From: Whitmania pigra
Lineage: Eukaryota > Annelida > Clitellata > Hirudinida > Haemopidae
DNA length: 64,000 nt
Assembly (NCBI GenBank): GCA_021613335.1
Contig: JAJTWR010000338.1
Span: forward strand, 191,501-255,500
Reading direction: 5' to 3'
In this document: positions 26,015 to 38,303 of the stretch, one piece after another
Position numbering within the stretch: the stretch's first letter is position 1
Layout: each line of letters starts with the position of its first letter
The notes under the pieces: generated by a model
The model's database searches: none
Seen by the model: the letters and a program-made list of their open reading frames with translations, nothing else
Told to the model about the DNA's origin: nothing
Position numbers and translations under genes: made by a program

Positions 26015-29000
26015 TATTAATCATAATTATGCAAGGAACAGATAAAGCAAGAAACAAGCAGTGTCACAGTTCTATTGGAAGTCCTCCAAAACTACTTTTT
26101 TCATCAATCATTGCCATGGCGATCAACTCAACAAATTGTCCTAATTGCTTGCTAAATAACTCCTGTCCACGTGACAGAATAATAATAATAATTATAATTA
26201 CAGTTAAATTTAATATTACAATGGTAATAACAGCAACAACAATAATAATGATGACTATTATGATGATGATGATGATGCAGATGATTCAAAGATGATAATA
26301 ATAATCACATCACCTAACATTAGCCATAGGAATGCACCTGGCAAAAGCATTAAATGCATCGATTAGCACCAACAACGATCGCTACAGGCAGTTAACTTAA
26401 CAGGAGCAAATAATTACTCATCGGAAATGCATTAAGCAATTAAGTTTTACAGGCTCCATTACGAGGACAAATATTCCGTCACTACACAAACCACAGCAAA
26501 GACGACGACATCCTTTACGACAGCAACAGCATTTACGGTGTCGATTATGATGACAGCCTTTACAATAACATCGTTTACAACAAAAATAACAGCAGTTACA
26601 ACGACAACAACATCGTTTACAACAACAATAACAGCAGTTACAACGACAATAACAGCAGTTACAACAACAATAACAGCAGTTACAACGACAATAGTTCTTG
26701 CTGACCTCTTTATTGAGAGTGGTGACACCGACTGCATTTGGAATGAATTTGGCCGTTTTCTTCTTGGACACGTTGAGCACCAACGACAGTGGAATCTTTA
26801 TCTGACGTCGCAATTACAACGAATTTGAATGTGCGTATAAAGTGGACACACACACACACACACACGAAGGTTTAATTAAACGAATGAAATCAATTAAATA
26901 AATTGCATTAATTAAATTAAATGAACATCCTCAAAATCCAAGGTGCCTTTGTGACTCTGAGTCACAGAGCATCTGAGATTTGTCATAGATTTGTTGGAAA
27001 CAGTGAGCTATGGTGCAATCTGTTATGAATTGTTTCTCAAAGCCAACTGAGAACTGTGTGAGTCATCCAAGAAAGAACACGAGGAGAACAATAACGGCAA
27101 TAAAATTAATGTCTTAAAAAACTATTCTCAATAATTAATTTAATTGAGCAAGATTTAAAATAATAGTATTAACGACATTAATAACAACAACAACAACAAC
27201 AATTACAACTCATGACCAACCAATTTCTTTTTGCCAAAAAGCTTCGAGTAAAAGCAGAACCATCTCGAGGTGATGTACAAGTAGCCCTGCAGTAAAATGT
27301 CTGTGACCAGAGCACAATGGTAAGCTGGAAGTTAATCATTCTTGTTGTAATTTATTACATGACCATAAACATAAAAAAAATAATTACAATAATAATAATA
27401 ACGTCAAGAACAACTACACGTGGCAAGAGTCTGAATAAAATCAACAAGTCACAACTCAAAGAATCAATTTATATATGCAAAGGAAAAAAACAAATTCAGC
27501 CATTTCTACACTCCCCTCCACCCTCCCCTATCGATCAATTATTGATCCAAGTCGACCTACTTCTGATGAGCATGTCATCGGAGCATGAGGCGAGGTCTGG
27601 AAAGTTTCTGTGGAATCTCTCCTCCTGACTTCTGCTTGTCTTGGAAACATCGACCGCCTGCCGATTGAAATAGTTTAACCCGATGATTGAAATGATTTAA
27701 GTGGATGATTTGAATAGCTTAACCAAACGATTTAAATAGTTTGACTTGATGATTTAAATAGTTTAACCAAATTATTAAAATAGTTTAACTCGATTATTTA
27801 TATAGTTTAACCGGATTATTTAAATAAAGAACAGGGGTAGAATCAATCAGGGCTGGCTACAAGAAGTAAATTAGTAGGGTCTCCATGTGGTCTCAATTAA
27901 TAGGCAGACCAGGATGGGAACAACACCAACACACGCCATGTTTATACCTGCCCAATGATGTTTTCGTTCAATAAAAATGAGCCCACTAAGGGAATGGATG
28001 AGACATTTCGCAGACACGCGTGACAATCGAATGAAACGAGGTGTCAAAGTATGAATGGATGGGTGGAAAAATTCGAATTGAAAAGAAAGAATTTCAAATG
28101 AAAATAGGTTCATGAAAATTCATGAGCACAGCATTGTTCATTTGATTTGCAAAGGTTGTAACAAGATGCATGGAAAGAATGTATATGATCATATAATGTG
28201 GTGGCAGTTTAATGTTTAAATGGGCAAAATAAAAATCGAAGGCTCTCACCTGAACAGTCTTTTCTCCGCAGGAGTCGCTGCAGAATGAGCAAACAAATGA
28301 GTCTCAATATCATAAAGCACAACAACAATGGCGACAACAACCTCTTACGTCATCATCACCATCATCATTACCATCATCATCATCATCATCAACATCATCA
28401 TCTCTATTGTCAACACAGCTGGTTAGTTTAATAAAATTTTGATCTATTTTCACGGCATGCAATCAGGTTTCTAGTGCAAACAGAAGTAATCTTTTTTTAT
28501 TGCATGCCTATGGAAAGCGTAACCGTTAATAAGAACACCAGTATTGTATTCGATGACAACTGTCAGGCTAGCTATTCAGAGTCTTTGTATATTAAAGCCA
28601 ATATTACTGTTACTATTATTATTATTGTTGTTGTTGTTATTATTAGTATTATTATTATTATTATTGCCATCATCATCGTCGCCATCACCTCGACACTACT
28701 TACTTCTGGACTGACTTCGGTATCCTCTGCCTTGGCATAGACTTGAGGTTGCTACTGCTGTTATTTCTGGCAATGGCAGTGGTAGTGGTACTCGTATTGA
28801 TGTTGTTGCTGCTGTTACTGTTGTTGTTATTGCTGTTGGCTTCCAGACTCCTACTGATGTTGTTGTTGCTGCCGCTAGTGGTGGTCGTGGTGGTCAAATT
28901 GCCGCAGTTGTTGTTGTTGTTGGTTGATCCAAAGGTAGCAGCATCGACAGAGCAGTCTTCGGCAGAGTGTGAAATTTTGGTCGCAATGGCAATCTTCGCT

Positions 29001-29091
29001 TCCTGCTGACATCCGGCCTCCAGTGCCATCATCTTCTTCTTCCTCCTCTTTCTGTCTTCGTGTCTCAACTCGTAGGAATCTTCATGCTTAC
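22475..29091 (-). CDS. GRAMD2-type GRAM-domain membrane protein (5' end not found)
   Basis: Predicted ER-anchored tether that binds plasma-membrane phosphoinositides through its GRAM domain (GRAMD2A/2B family knowledge). Ten exons, minus strand: 28704-29091, 28250-28277, 27561-27657, 27221-27324, 26706-26801, 25440-25514, 24199-24252, 23809-23998, 23469-23526, 22475-22757. The GRAM domain spans exons 4-6: CALVTDILLQGYLYITSRWF, then FCFYSKLFGKKK, IPLSLVLNVSKKKTAKFIPN and FGSLLSRDSTYR, all diagnostic of GRAMD2A/2B. The last exon has one membrane segment (MLLVSAFILSC) like the C-terminal anchor of the family, then an acidic tail and TGA. No VASt domain, so not Aster/GRAMD1. Exon 1 is N/T/S-rich from triplet repeats and begins in mid-codon; the start codon is probably farther right. 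The 28-nt exon 2 is a microexon. Exon junctions 6-9 are less certain. Confidence 0.82.
24720..24893. repeat. (ATC)n microsatellite in GRAMD2-type intron
   Basis: About 170 bp of interrupted (ATC/ACC)n. A second block lies at 25320-25412 in the next intron. Confidence 0.95.
25591..25720. repeat. 33-bp tandem repeat, ~4 copies
   Basis: Units begin at 25591, 25624, 25657 and 25690; consensus core TTATCGTATTATGCATTAAG then TCGTATCATCGAA. Because 33 is a multiple of 3, a plus-strand frame reads an 11-residue repeat (SYYALSRIIEL). This lies in an intron-sized gap of the GRAMD2-type gene, so the ORF is probably not expressed. Confidence 0.85.
25965..26300. repeat. (ATT)n and (AAT/GAT)n tracts
   Basis: (ATT)n at about 25970-26020 and mixed AAT/GAT triplets at 26185-26305, intronic. 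Confidence 0.9.
26565..26700. repeat. 21-bp minisatellite abutting a splice donor
   Basis: Units of about 21 bp (AACAGCAGTTACAACRACAAT) repeated several times, ending within about 10 bp of the donor of the GRAM-domain exon 26706-26801. Confidence 0.8.
27662..27830. repeat. 22-bp minisatellite in GRAMD2-type intron
   Basis: About seven degenerate units of GATGATTTAAATAGTTTAACC. It starts right at the acceptor of exon 27561-27657. Confidence 0.85.
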
Positions 29092-31904
29092 CTGCAAATG
29101 TCAAATCCAAATTACTTGTGCACTTACTCATTCGCAAGATTATTAAACATCACAATGACATCAGCATCCTCATCACCAAGGCTACCAAAGAGCTCTGATG
29201 ACCTAAGGCTATTTTAATGATAATGCAACATTGATTAGATTTGAAAACAGGATCTTAAGCTTTCCAAGTTTTGATCAAAGAATGTAATAATAAAGCATAC
29301 AATGGAACTCCATGGTTGGCAACAAGGCATCCAATGAAAACAATATACTCGCAACCTCATTATATACCTTTACAAGATTCAACGAGGGTTTTTGCTCCGA
29401 TCAGCATTATAATCGCAACACGTCAACGAGATCTCAAAATGGCCGACGAACCTTAAGAACCGGCTGGCAAATCGATAAAGTCTTACTTAAGAAGAAAATT
29501 GAAACTCTTGACAGAGACCGTATACCCTTCATTGGGTGATGTACGACCGGCAGTCTCTTTTAATCATAGGAGGAGCAAAAAAACTCTAAAGATTATCGGA
29601 AAGATGCCGAGCGAGGGTTGAGAGAAAAAAAAGTTGAAAGTTGTCGGTGCAGAAATCTAGATCTAGAGTCTAAAGTCAGAGTGCCTTATTTGCATAAAAA
29701 AAATGTTTGTCAAAATCTTCAGAAGTGAATTCTTCACGGTAAAGTTTCAAGAGTGTCGACGACAACAACAACAACAACGAAAAAACAATGAAGACCTGTA
29801 GAAACATTCATCTGTTCAAAAAATAATACTGCCTATATAGACCAGATGTTCAGAGAAAATAATAATGAAAAGTCTCACTGCAGTCCCAATAAATCCTCAG
29901 ATCAAGAGGCCCTTAGGCAGCCGATGAAATATTAATGAGGTTATAATCGCATGCACTTCATCGGGCAGCTTCTAACTTCTCAAATTAACACCTACAAAAC
30001 ATCTATGCCATCCATCCATCGAGTAAAGGCATTCAACAGAAGCAAGTTAATTCCAAAAGAATCCAAGTTCAACTTCATTTCATCATTCACTGATAAACTG
30101 ATCAGTTATCCAACTGGATCAACTTTTCCGCCACTCTGCCGCAGACTAAACGCAAACAAAATTCAACGAGAGAAGACAAGAACCATTTGCTATTTGTCCA
30201 AGCTTGGGTAGCAGGAGTTTCATCAAAATCTTCTTTATGGCAGCCAATGTGAAAGTTTGGGTTCTATTGAATAATGTATTAATAACTGCAAACTGGTTCA
30301 CAGCCTCTGTTAGTCAGAAGTCAGCTGTTGATGACGACGACGATGGCTGCTGAAAATACTCCTCCACAAAGTCTCTTCCAAAGTAAAGATAATTCCCGCC
30401 CAATGACAGAACTTTTTTTATGGCAAGATGTCTAATTCCTTATTTATTGTAAAACTCCTAACAAATCACTTATTCGTATTTATCAGTATCGAGCGATCAT
30501 CTAAAAATAAATCTAATGCAAAGTTTTAAATTAAAAGTTACTTTTCAGCACACGTTCGAATAACGACATAAATGCAACACATGCAGATCTACCACATGCT
30601 AAATACTGAATGAAGGATCAGGCCAGAAATGGACAAATCGATCCATTCTCATTAATATTCAGATCCCGCCCACCCAGCAGATCATGTCTAACGTTATAGG
30701 ATAGCGAAGGTGAGGCCATACCATCCGAGCAACTACGATTACTAGGAAGGAAAAACGTGAGCCATAGGCTGTCTTTATAAATAGAAAGCCAGGAAATGCC
30801 TGAACCACGTGATTTGTTTTGATTACGCTCGTGCCGGGACATTCGAACTGGAGGCCATACCGAGAAGTTAACGAAGATAAAACGAATGCAATAGGACGAT
30901 GATAACGAATGATAGCGATGAGGAAGGTCGGTAGATTTTATGGGAAAAAAAGCCGCCGACTCATTCAGATGTCAAGAGTTTGAGTTCAAATTCATAGAAC
31001 TGCATGCGACAAAAGGTGGGCGCGTAATTTTTCAATGCACTTCGATGACTCAGTCGAGAAATAAACACTTCATAACAATCGTTTGCTTTTTTCTGCAGGC
31101 TGTTTCTGCTGAACGTAAGGATAAAAAACGAAAAACGCCACAGAAAACTCGTACAGCAACAAATTAAAGATTTTGAAAGTCACCAGTAAAACCTCTTATA
31201 ATTAGATAGTAGTACTACTACTAGAAATAATAATAATAATATTAATTTTAGTAAAAAATGTCTCCCTAATTTAAAATTCTAAGACCCTCCGCGACAAGAA
31301 AAGGGAGAATGAGAGCGTCACGCATTTCGGTAGGCGGGACCGACCTAGATACATGTCTAATGAGATTGGAGCTTATTGGTCGAGATGCGCCTCACCACAC
31401 GGGCGGCAGCCAATGAGAAAGAATCAGGTGATTCCTTTCGTAACAAGAAATGCCTTTTATCAAGGTCAAACATAAGTTGCACTTAGGCTTATAATTTGTT
31501 TAAGAAATAAATTTAAAAGAAAGTAATTTTACTATATTGGGGCTTGTATTTCAAGATACATCTCGTCGTGTGTAAATTTCCATGTAAGGCTTACACAATG
31601 CTTTCACGAGTCGAACCTTTCCGGCTTATTACTAACGTCCACAACAACGTACAACACATAACATCAGTAAACCTATAACAAATCGACGAGGGCATCACGC
31701 TACATGGGTTCAGAAAATAGTGCCAAACTGAATGATAATGAGACCAAGTGAGGGTTAACATTGACAATTTAACAAAGAGGTTCATGCATAACAGTCAATC
31801 AGGAGATACATAATCATTCATTAATTGAGTAAGTAAGCGAGTTAATACTGGGGCACCTCTAATCAATGTGAATCTGTGGATGTTTTGTAATCTGCAACAT
31901 TGTG
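29092..31904. other. Intergenic or upstream intron, no gene seen
   Basis: Should hold the first exon and promoter of the GRAMD2-type gene, but I cannot place them. Other open frames here lack recognisable motifs. Confidence 0.4.
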
Positions 31905-32441
31905 ATCAATGCACGCACTCAAGCAGCCCGGTCTTCTCCCGCCTTGATTACTGCAACTCGCTCCTGTACGGCGCTTCAGCCTCCCTTATCCTTTCCCTTC
32001 AGCGCATCCATGCTAAAGTTAGCTAAACTTGTTCTCCTTGATCCTAATCTTAACAGCTCCGAGGCCCTGACGCAACTGCCCATACATCATCGCATCATTC
32101 ACAAAATGTCTTTGCTCACCTATCGCACCTTAACCACATCCAATCCCCCCTATCTCTATCATCTCATTCGCCATCGCCACATCCCCGATTGCATCGGCTC
32201 ATCTTCTGCAATTCATCTTCACCAACCGGTTCATAAATCATCCATAGTCAACCGAGGCTTCTCGTATGCCTTGCCCGTCGTCTGGAACAGTCTGCCCCCC
32301 CATCATCCAGTCACAGCCCACGCTCGAGCTCTTCTAGTGCCAGCTGAAGACCTACCTCTTCAAACTATCCCTTCAAGAACCAAGGCGCCTCTTACACTAC
32401 ACTTGGCGCCACACAAATAAACTATTATTATTATTATTATT
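31905..32441 (+). mobile_element. Decayed CR1/L2-like non-LTR retrotransposon, 3' fragment
   Basis: Reverse-transcriptase C-terminal region in shifted frames: SRLDYCNSLLYGA near 31935, LTQLPIHHRIIHKMSLLTYR near 32070-32130, RGFSYALPVVWNSLPP near 32250-32300, then QLKTYLFKLSL in another frame at 32341. These are the standard C-terminal blocks of CR1/L2 ORF2. Frameshifts and the lack of a 5' part show that it is dead. The 3' end has the hairpin GGCGCC...GGCGCC (32384-32410) and a (TTA)n tail. Confidence 0.85.
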
Positions 32442-34975
32442 AATGTGATCGATTGTCCTCATATGTGCCTTTGCAAATTAAGCACTTCAAAGTTCCAATT
32501 TGATTTAAAAACATTGGAGATCATCTGAACTGTTCTCACTGGAGTCTTTGAATGAAGTAACAAAAACAATAAGAAAATGCGGACCTCCGTGCACCCTGTG
32601 CCGAGACCAATTCATGGTTGATCACAAAGAAATAAACAGAATTCCATTCGACAGATGTTTTGTCAACTCAACGTCAACAATGCTACGACGCGGAAGTGTG
32701 AGTCGAGCAAATCAAAGTGAATTACATTCATAATAACCTATTTTCAAGAGTCTCAGGTAAACATGAATTTATTTCAAGATGCAATTCTTTTCAAAATTTT
32801 CAACTCAAGAGTCTGTTTGTTAGACTTTTGCTTATTTGCTAAGTTTTTTTTGTATTTTCCTCCTTGACTGGTGAGAAGTGTAATAGGACTGCTCCAATCA
32901 AGTTTTAAAAAGTAACCAATACTTAAACTTTTTTTGAAATACATTCATTCTTTAAAATTTGATTTTTTTTTTTTTGAGAAATTGTAAACACGTTGAGATC
33001 AAGGAGAATTGTGACATGCAACGGGTTCATAATTGTTTGTGCTGTCATCGCAGTCTGCAACAACGAAAGTGTATTTCTCAGAATAATGCAGTTTAGTAAC
33101 CAGACAGCAACTAAATGTAGTGAAAGGTCCTGAAAAGCTGTGAACAAGCACCAGCTCAGGTGAATGTGAATGTTTAAACAAAATAAAAATAAAATGTTGC
33201 ATTGGTCCTCAATAAAGTCATACTTTAGGATAATTAACATATTAAATCATTAAGAGAGAAATGCAATTATTATGAATTTTATGAAATGATAAAATAATTC
33301 TATGTTTATAAATGTGAAAAAGCCAACCAGAACACCCAACAAATTCAATATAATATTTTCAAACATATAAAGTGTTATACTTAGGTTTATAAAGTCCAAT
33401 ATTCTTATAAGTAAGTGATTTGTTAGATTCTAATTGCACAAAAAAGTGCCTTCTGATAGTTTTGGCAGCTTATAAATCCTTTGTAAGCTTGAATTCTAAA
33501 TTGGGAACAATATAACCCTTACATTTCTCTGATAACAAAAACTTGTTGCAAATCAATTATTTTTAATTAAGATTTAAAATTTCTAATTAAGTAAGTCTTT
33601 TTAGAAAAAGAGTATGAGGTCATTGATCACTTTGAAGATTACAATCTTTAAATAATCATGGCAACTAAGCCTCCCACTAGAAGTCAATAATTAAAACTGC
33701 TTGAAGAAGAAAACAGTTTAATGCATTTAGGTTGACCAAGAGAGGTATTTACAAAAATTCTTAACAAATTTTTGTCAACAATATTAATCCCAGATGATAC
33801 TCGATTACGTTCAGCATAAGCAATCAAGATTTCTATGTTGAATTAGAGCCTAGCAATGTCTACTTATCTTCTAAGATCACAATATGAAAGCGTGTCAGTA
33901 ACGTTTTCATAATTGTTTTCTAAGAATTCAATAAAAGATCAGATAACATACTTTCGGCATGGTTACAGCTTGCTCTGCCTAATATCACTGAAAAAACCCA
34001 TAATTATATTTGAACTCATTATGATTATAAGCAATTAAACAATATCCAGTCTCACCATGTGCATCAAGTAAATGCGGATACGTTTGAACCTCAATCATTC
34101 GTTCAGTAATTAAAACTAAAAGTAAATGGCATGCATCAAAAAAAGTCAAAAACATTTATTTGGCCAGCTGGTGCTGGAAAATGTTTGCAATAAGTCTTAC
34201 TTTTACTATAAAACTACTAACCGGCTGACTTTCACAGTGTTTACTTTTTGCGACTTCCTAAGGCTAGATGGCAAATTTTGTAAGAAAAATCTCAATTGAT
34301 AAAAAAATTTTCTCGCAGAAGGTTTTGATAGCGATTTTTGCACTATTTCCCCTGGAAGCGAGCCGGCCACACTAGCAAATCACTCTGCGAACCCAGAACT
34401 GCTTTGAGCTGAATAACATTAAGTGTTGGAGGTAGGTCGAATTTGCAGAAAGCCAATAATCAATAAAGAAAGCCAAGAAAGCCGTCAAGATTATTTTAAG
34501 ATTTGATTAAAAAGTAATTTGCTTAATAATAAACGAAATGTTAACTATTAAGTAATAAACAATGGTGATGCTAACGAGTAATAGAGAGAGCTTTTAAAAT
34601 TAAAATTTAGCGATCGATATAAACAAGTTGCATTAAATAATCGCAGGTTAATTTTTAAATCAAAGTTAATGTGTTCATCCATAAAAAGTTCTATAAATTT
34701 CACCTTATCCAATCAGTACAAACACAGGTAAGCCAATATTTCAGGAAATCATCACCGCCCAAACATTAGACGATGGAACGGGACATTCATCAAGTCAATT
34801 TCTAGCCCTGTTGTGCAAGTCTATCATAAAAGTCTAACATCTTAAGTTATAGTAGCGCAACTTCTCCAGATGAGCCCAACGTTGAATGGTTAATAGGAAT
34901 TCAATCAACTGTTCCAACTTTCAAATAAAGAATATCAGCGACTTTGAAGAAATCAAAGCCTCTCGCAATTTCTGA
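32442..34975. other. Intergenic, no gene seen
   Basis: AT-rich, no recognisable coding motif. The ADH-like gene promoter should lie toward the right end. Confidence 0.5.
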
Positions 34976-37259
34976 ATGGATAATAATGACGGAGAAGAAA
35001 TATGCCAGTCATACGATGATCAGTATGGAGAAGGCAACGATAGCTATTCACTCGAATCTCATGGTGAAGGTCAAGAACAGACCACTCCTGTAATTGCTCC
35101 ACCTAGAAAAATATTTCACCAAACAGAAATACAAAGACCAACGCTTGATAACAGTAGCTCCTTTTCAGAATATTTGGACATACCAGAAGATGGAATCTTG
35201 TTGAGGACTCTATTTGTGGGATTAAGAAATGCCAACGATTCTTCCAAACAAAAATTTTTGATTGGTGGGCATGAATGCAATACTACACATCATCATCATT
35301 AAACTTAGTAATGGGCTAACTAACTTTTAGCTCCTGATTTTAATTTATTTCTGAACACTGCTAACATTCACATAGGCTTCCTTTAAGTTTTCAATTTCAT
35401 TGATCAAATGATAATTCTAACTGGAAAAAATTGTATATTCAGGGGATGAAATAGTTGGCTGCATTTTGTCCATTGGAGTGAAGGTTCCAAAATCCTCAGG
35501 CTTTAAAGAAGGAGATGAAGTACTGGTCATACCAAAGCAAGGATGTAAGCAGTGCGAGATATGTTCATCCGCTAATAATTGGCACTTCTGCAATAAGCCT
35601 GAGCCATCGTTCAGTTCTGTAGTTGATCTTTTAAGTGACAATGTTGATACAGAGATTCTCAGTAGTGTTTATGCAATACATGATTGGAGAAGCATTGTAA
35701 AGCTCCCAAAAGAGGTTGTTTTATTGCCATTTTTTAATCATTACACAACAAAATAACACTAGCATAATTTTATTAGAATACATTTATATCTATATATATA
35801 TCTCTATATATATTTATATAGAAACTTTTGCAAAATCAATTTATATTTTTCAATATTTTCTTATTTATTTAAAAAAGCGACATTTATTGAATAATATAAT
35901 AAAGAATTGATTAACAAATTTTTTAACTTTTTAGCGGTCTAATTGTCTAATGTAAACTCAGCTATCATTTAGTGATTCATGTGCTCAATTATTTTTCTAT
36001 CCTTCATATAGTTTCAATGACAATCTTATTTTTTTAACTGGGCTTTGATCAGAACCACTTTTTTGAATAATTGAAATGATTCCAACTTCTAATGATCAGC
36101 AAGTCTACAGTGAAACATTTTAAATGACTTTCAGTTCTTTTTTAGGCTTCAAAGACTCTTTTTAAACTTTACATTTTCAAGACAAAAGCCATTTCTTAGA
36201 AATATTAGATTATCTGTCTTTATAGAACCTAAAGTAGAAATCCATTCCTTGATTTTACATTTTAACATCTTTGAATCTTTAGTACTTATCAAACTTATGA
36301 GTACCTAACATAACTTACATCAACAATGGAACCAACTTCAAATCTCAATTTTATGATTTAATGAACATGATCATATTCCTTGTAGATTCCTGGATATGTT
36401 GGATGCATGCTCAGTGGAAACTCCTTACGCATGTATTCGGCTATATTGGAGGCAAAGCCTTATTTTGAAAAGTCAACAAGGTTAAGGGGGTTCTCGAACC
36501 TACTATTAATATGCGGCGGGGATCGCACCGGCTGCTCAGAACTTCATCACTTGTGGTGTCTTTACCTCCTTAGAAATATCTTTTGCGATGCAAATATCAA
36601 AGTCATACTGGCCAGCTACTTTAAGTCCATCGTAAAGGTAGCGCCGACCGTCGAAAGTGATGACGCAGTGCTTCTAGTAGATGGTCAAAACATGGCGGAT
36701 GCCGTAACTATGCAAGGATGCAACAAAATGGATGTGGTCATAGATGCCGTTGGGAGTCAGGAAACCTTCGAACTCGCCTGCTCCAGCCTTACCAATGGAG
36801 GTTTGGCTACGATCATTGGTACCAGCACAACCTCACAAACGGTTAGCAACAGTCATTTATCTGAATTAATAGAAGAATGAAATTGTTGGTAGAGAAAAAC
36901 AATGAAAATGCTCATGATTAGATAAATTAAAGTTAAACTAACTAAACATCTATCTTTTAAAAGCCTTGGTCTCCTGTCCAGATTGCGTTTCCACTATTGA
37001 GCTCACTTTCTTATCACAGGTCTCTATTCAAGTTCAAAGATTGCTTAACCACTCATTGACGATAAAGGCAGTTGGGTCGTGCAGCAAAGAATTGCTTAAA
37101 GAATTTTTAGATGTTTTATCAGTGCAGGGGGTTTGGTACAATTTTACACCTCATCTCCAGATAGCGAATAACAAGGAATTTAAAGAACTAAATTGTTCAG
37201 AAGATGATTCTCAAAATATGAGTAAATTGAGAAAATTCATTGTTAAATTTGAACCATGA
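34976..37259 (+). CDS. Divergent zinc-type alcohol dehydrogenase-like protein
   Basis: Four exons: 34976-35264, 35443-35714, 36386-36841, 37020-37259, 1257 nt, 418 aa, GT-AG with consistent phases. An in-frame TGA just before the ATG fixes the start. After an acidic N-terminal extension of about 65 residues comes the GroES-like domain (DEIVGCILSIGVKVPKSSGF, KEGDEVLVIP). A four-Cys cluster GCKQCEICSS...NWHFC matches the structural zinc loop. The Rossmann part has LLLICGGDRTG and the block MDVVIDAVGSQETFELACSS. The conserved catalytic ligands look lost: the GHE motif reads GDE, and the usual Cys position in the first strand (GIC/GVC) reads GLR. The substrate is unknown and catalysis by the classical zinc mechanism is doubtful. 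HSBP1 starts only 320 bp downstream. Confidence 0.8.
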
Positions 37260-37578
37260 AAGTATACTTTTAGAAGTTCGCGACTTTCACGGAACGATTG
37301 TTCGAATAAAATCAAAAGCGCACTAAATGTTTAATTTTAATTACTCGAGTGATCAAAGGCCTAGATATTTACTTATTTCCGTCACAATAGAGATATTAAT
37401 GGCGAATTATTATTTTTGTTTAAAATTCACATGCGTTAATCATAAATGAAAACGTTTGAACAAGTCACAACTAGATTCATTTGGTGACCAAGCCAACGAG
37501 ACACTTGTTTATTATTTTATTCTCTTCACGGCGAGTGATACTTATTGCGATTGTTCCGTTGAGTACGGTTGCAAAGAA

Positions 37579-38303
37579 ATGGCAGACCTGATTAAAAAAG
37601 AAACGAGCGAAGAAAAGCAGAGCGTTCAGGAGTTGGCAACATACGTAAGTAGGCTAACCTTTTTACTATGTTTGAAACCTCGGTTAAAGTAATGCTTTTC
37701 AAGTCTTAATGTTTTTATTACATTGTTTTTAAGTGATAAGATATGATAGCTTTTACATCATTTAATGCAGGTGCAAACATTGCTTCAACAAATACAAGAC
37801 AAATTCCAATCTACATCAGAGAGGATCACTTCGAGGAATATCCTTTTTACTGAACTTAATTAGTAACTTTAATGCATAAATGTGCAAAGCCGTGACTTGC
37901 AATTTTATATGAACAACTATTGTATTGTTATAAGCTTATGCAACTTGAGAATGCATAAGATAAATGCAATTTATTGGCATTGCCTAGTTTAGCTTTGTAA
38001 GTAGAAGCTTTCAAACTTGTAGCTTCAAAGTTTGTGCTCTTTAATTGACAAAGTTGCAAGCATTGATGGAGTGGTTAGTGCTTAATGTCAATTTTTGTGA
38101 GAATTTTTCAGACAACAGTTTCATTCCAGCATATAATGTCTCTTTTGGGATGAAAAATATTACATATTTAGATATTGTATGTGGTTGTCAACTTACTTAC
38201 CTTAACTTACACCATCTTACTTGAAGACATGGGCCAAAGAATTGACGAGTTGGAAAAGAACATTGCTGATCTGATGGATCAATCTGGTTTTGAGGAGAAA
38301 TGA
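37579..38303 (+). CDS. HSBP1: Heat shock factor-binding protein 1
   Basis: Small coiled-coil protein that binds trimeric HSF1 and damps the heat-shock response (family knowledge). Three exons: 37579-37644, 37771-37837, 38221-38303, 71 aa (human 76). Sequence landmarks: VQELATYVQTLLQQIQDKFQ, SERITSR, then IEDMGQRIDELEKNIADLMD and QSGFEEK, a near-perfect heptad zipper matching HSBP1. Intron 1 is GT-AG. Exons 2 and 3 join in frame only if intron 2 is AT-AC, giving ATT (Ile) across the junction; the next Glu-Asp-Met matches family sequence. Tandem with the ADH-like gene and TRMT6 on the same strand. Confidence 0.95.
37838..38220 (+). other. U12-type AT-AC intron of HSBP1
   Basis: Starts ATATCCTTTT, the U12 AT-AC 5' splice consensus, and ends in TTAC/. 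A branch-site match TTACCTTAAC lies at 38197-38206, about 15 nt before the end, the spacing expected for minor-spliceosome introns. No GT donor near the exon 2 end restores the HSBP1 frame. Confidence 0.88.

Noticed and set aside
22475..29091. Aster/GRAMD1 assignment for the GRAM-domain gene
   Set aside because: No VASt domain; FGSLLSRDSTYR and the short distance to the C-terminal anchor fit GRAMD2A/2B.
37838..38220. A GT-AG intron for HSBP1 with a shifted donor
   Set aside because: No GT lies near the end of the conserved SERITSR coding, and other joins break the IEDMGQRIDELEKN frame.
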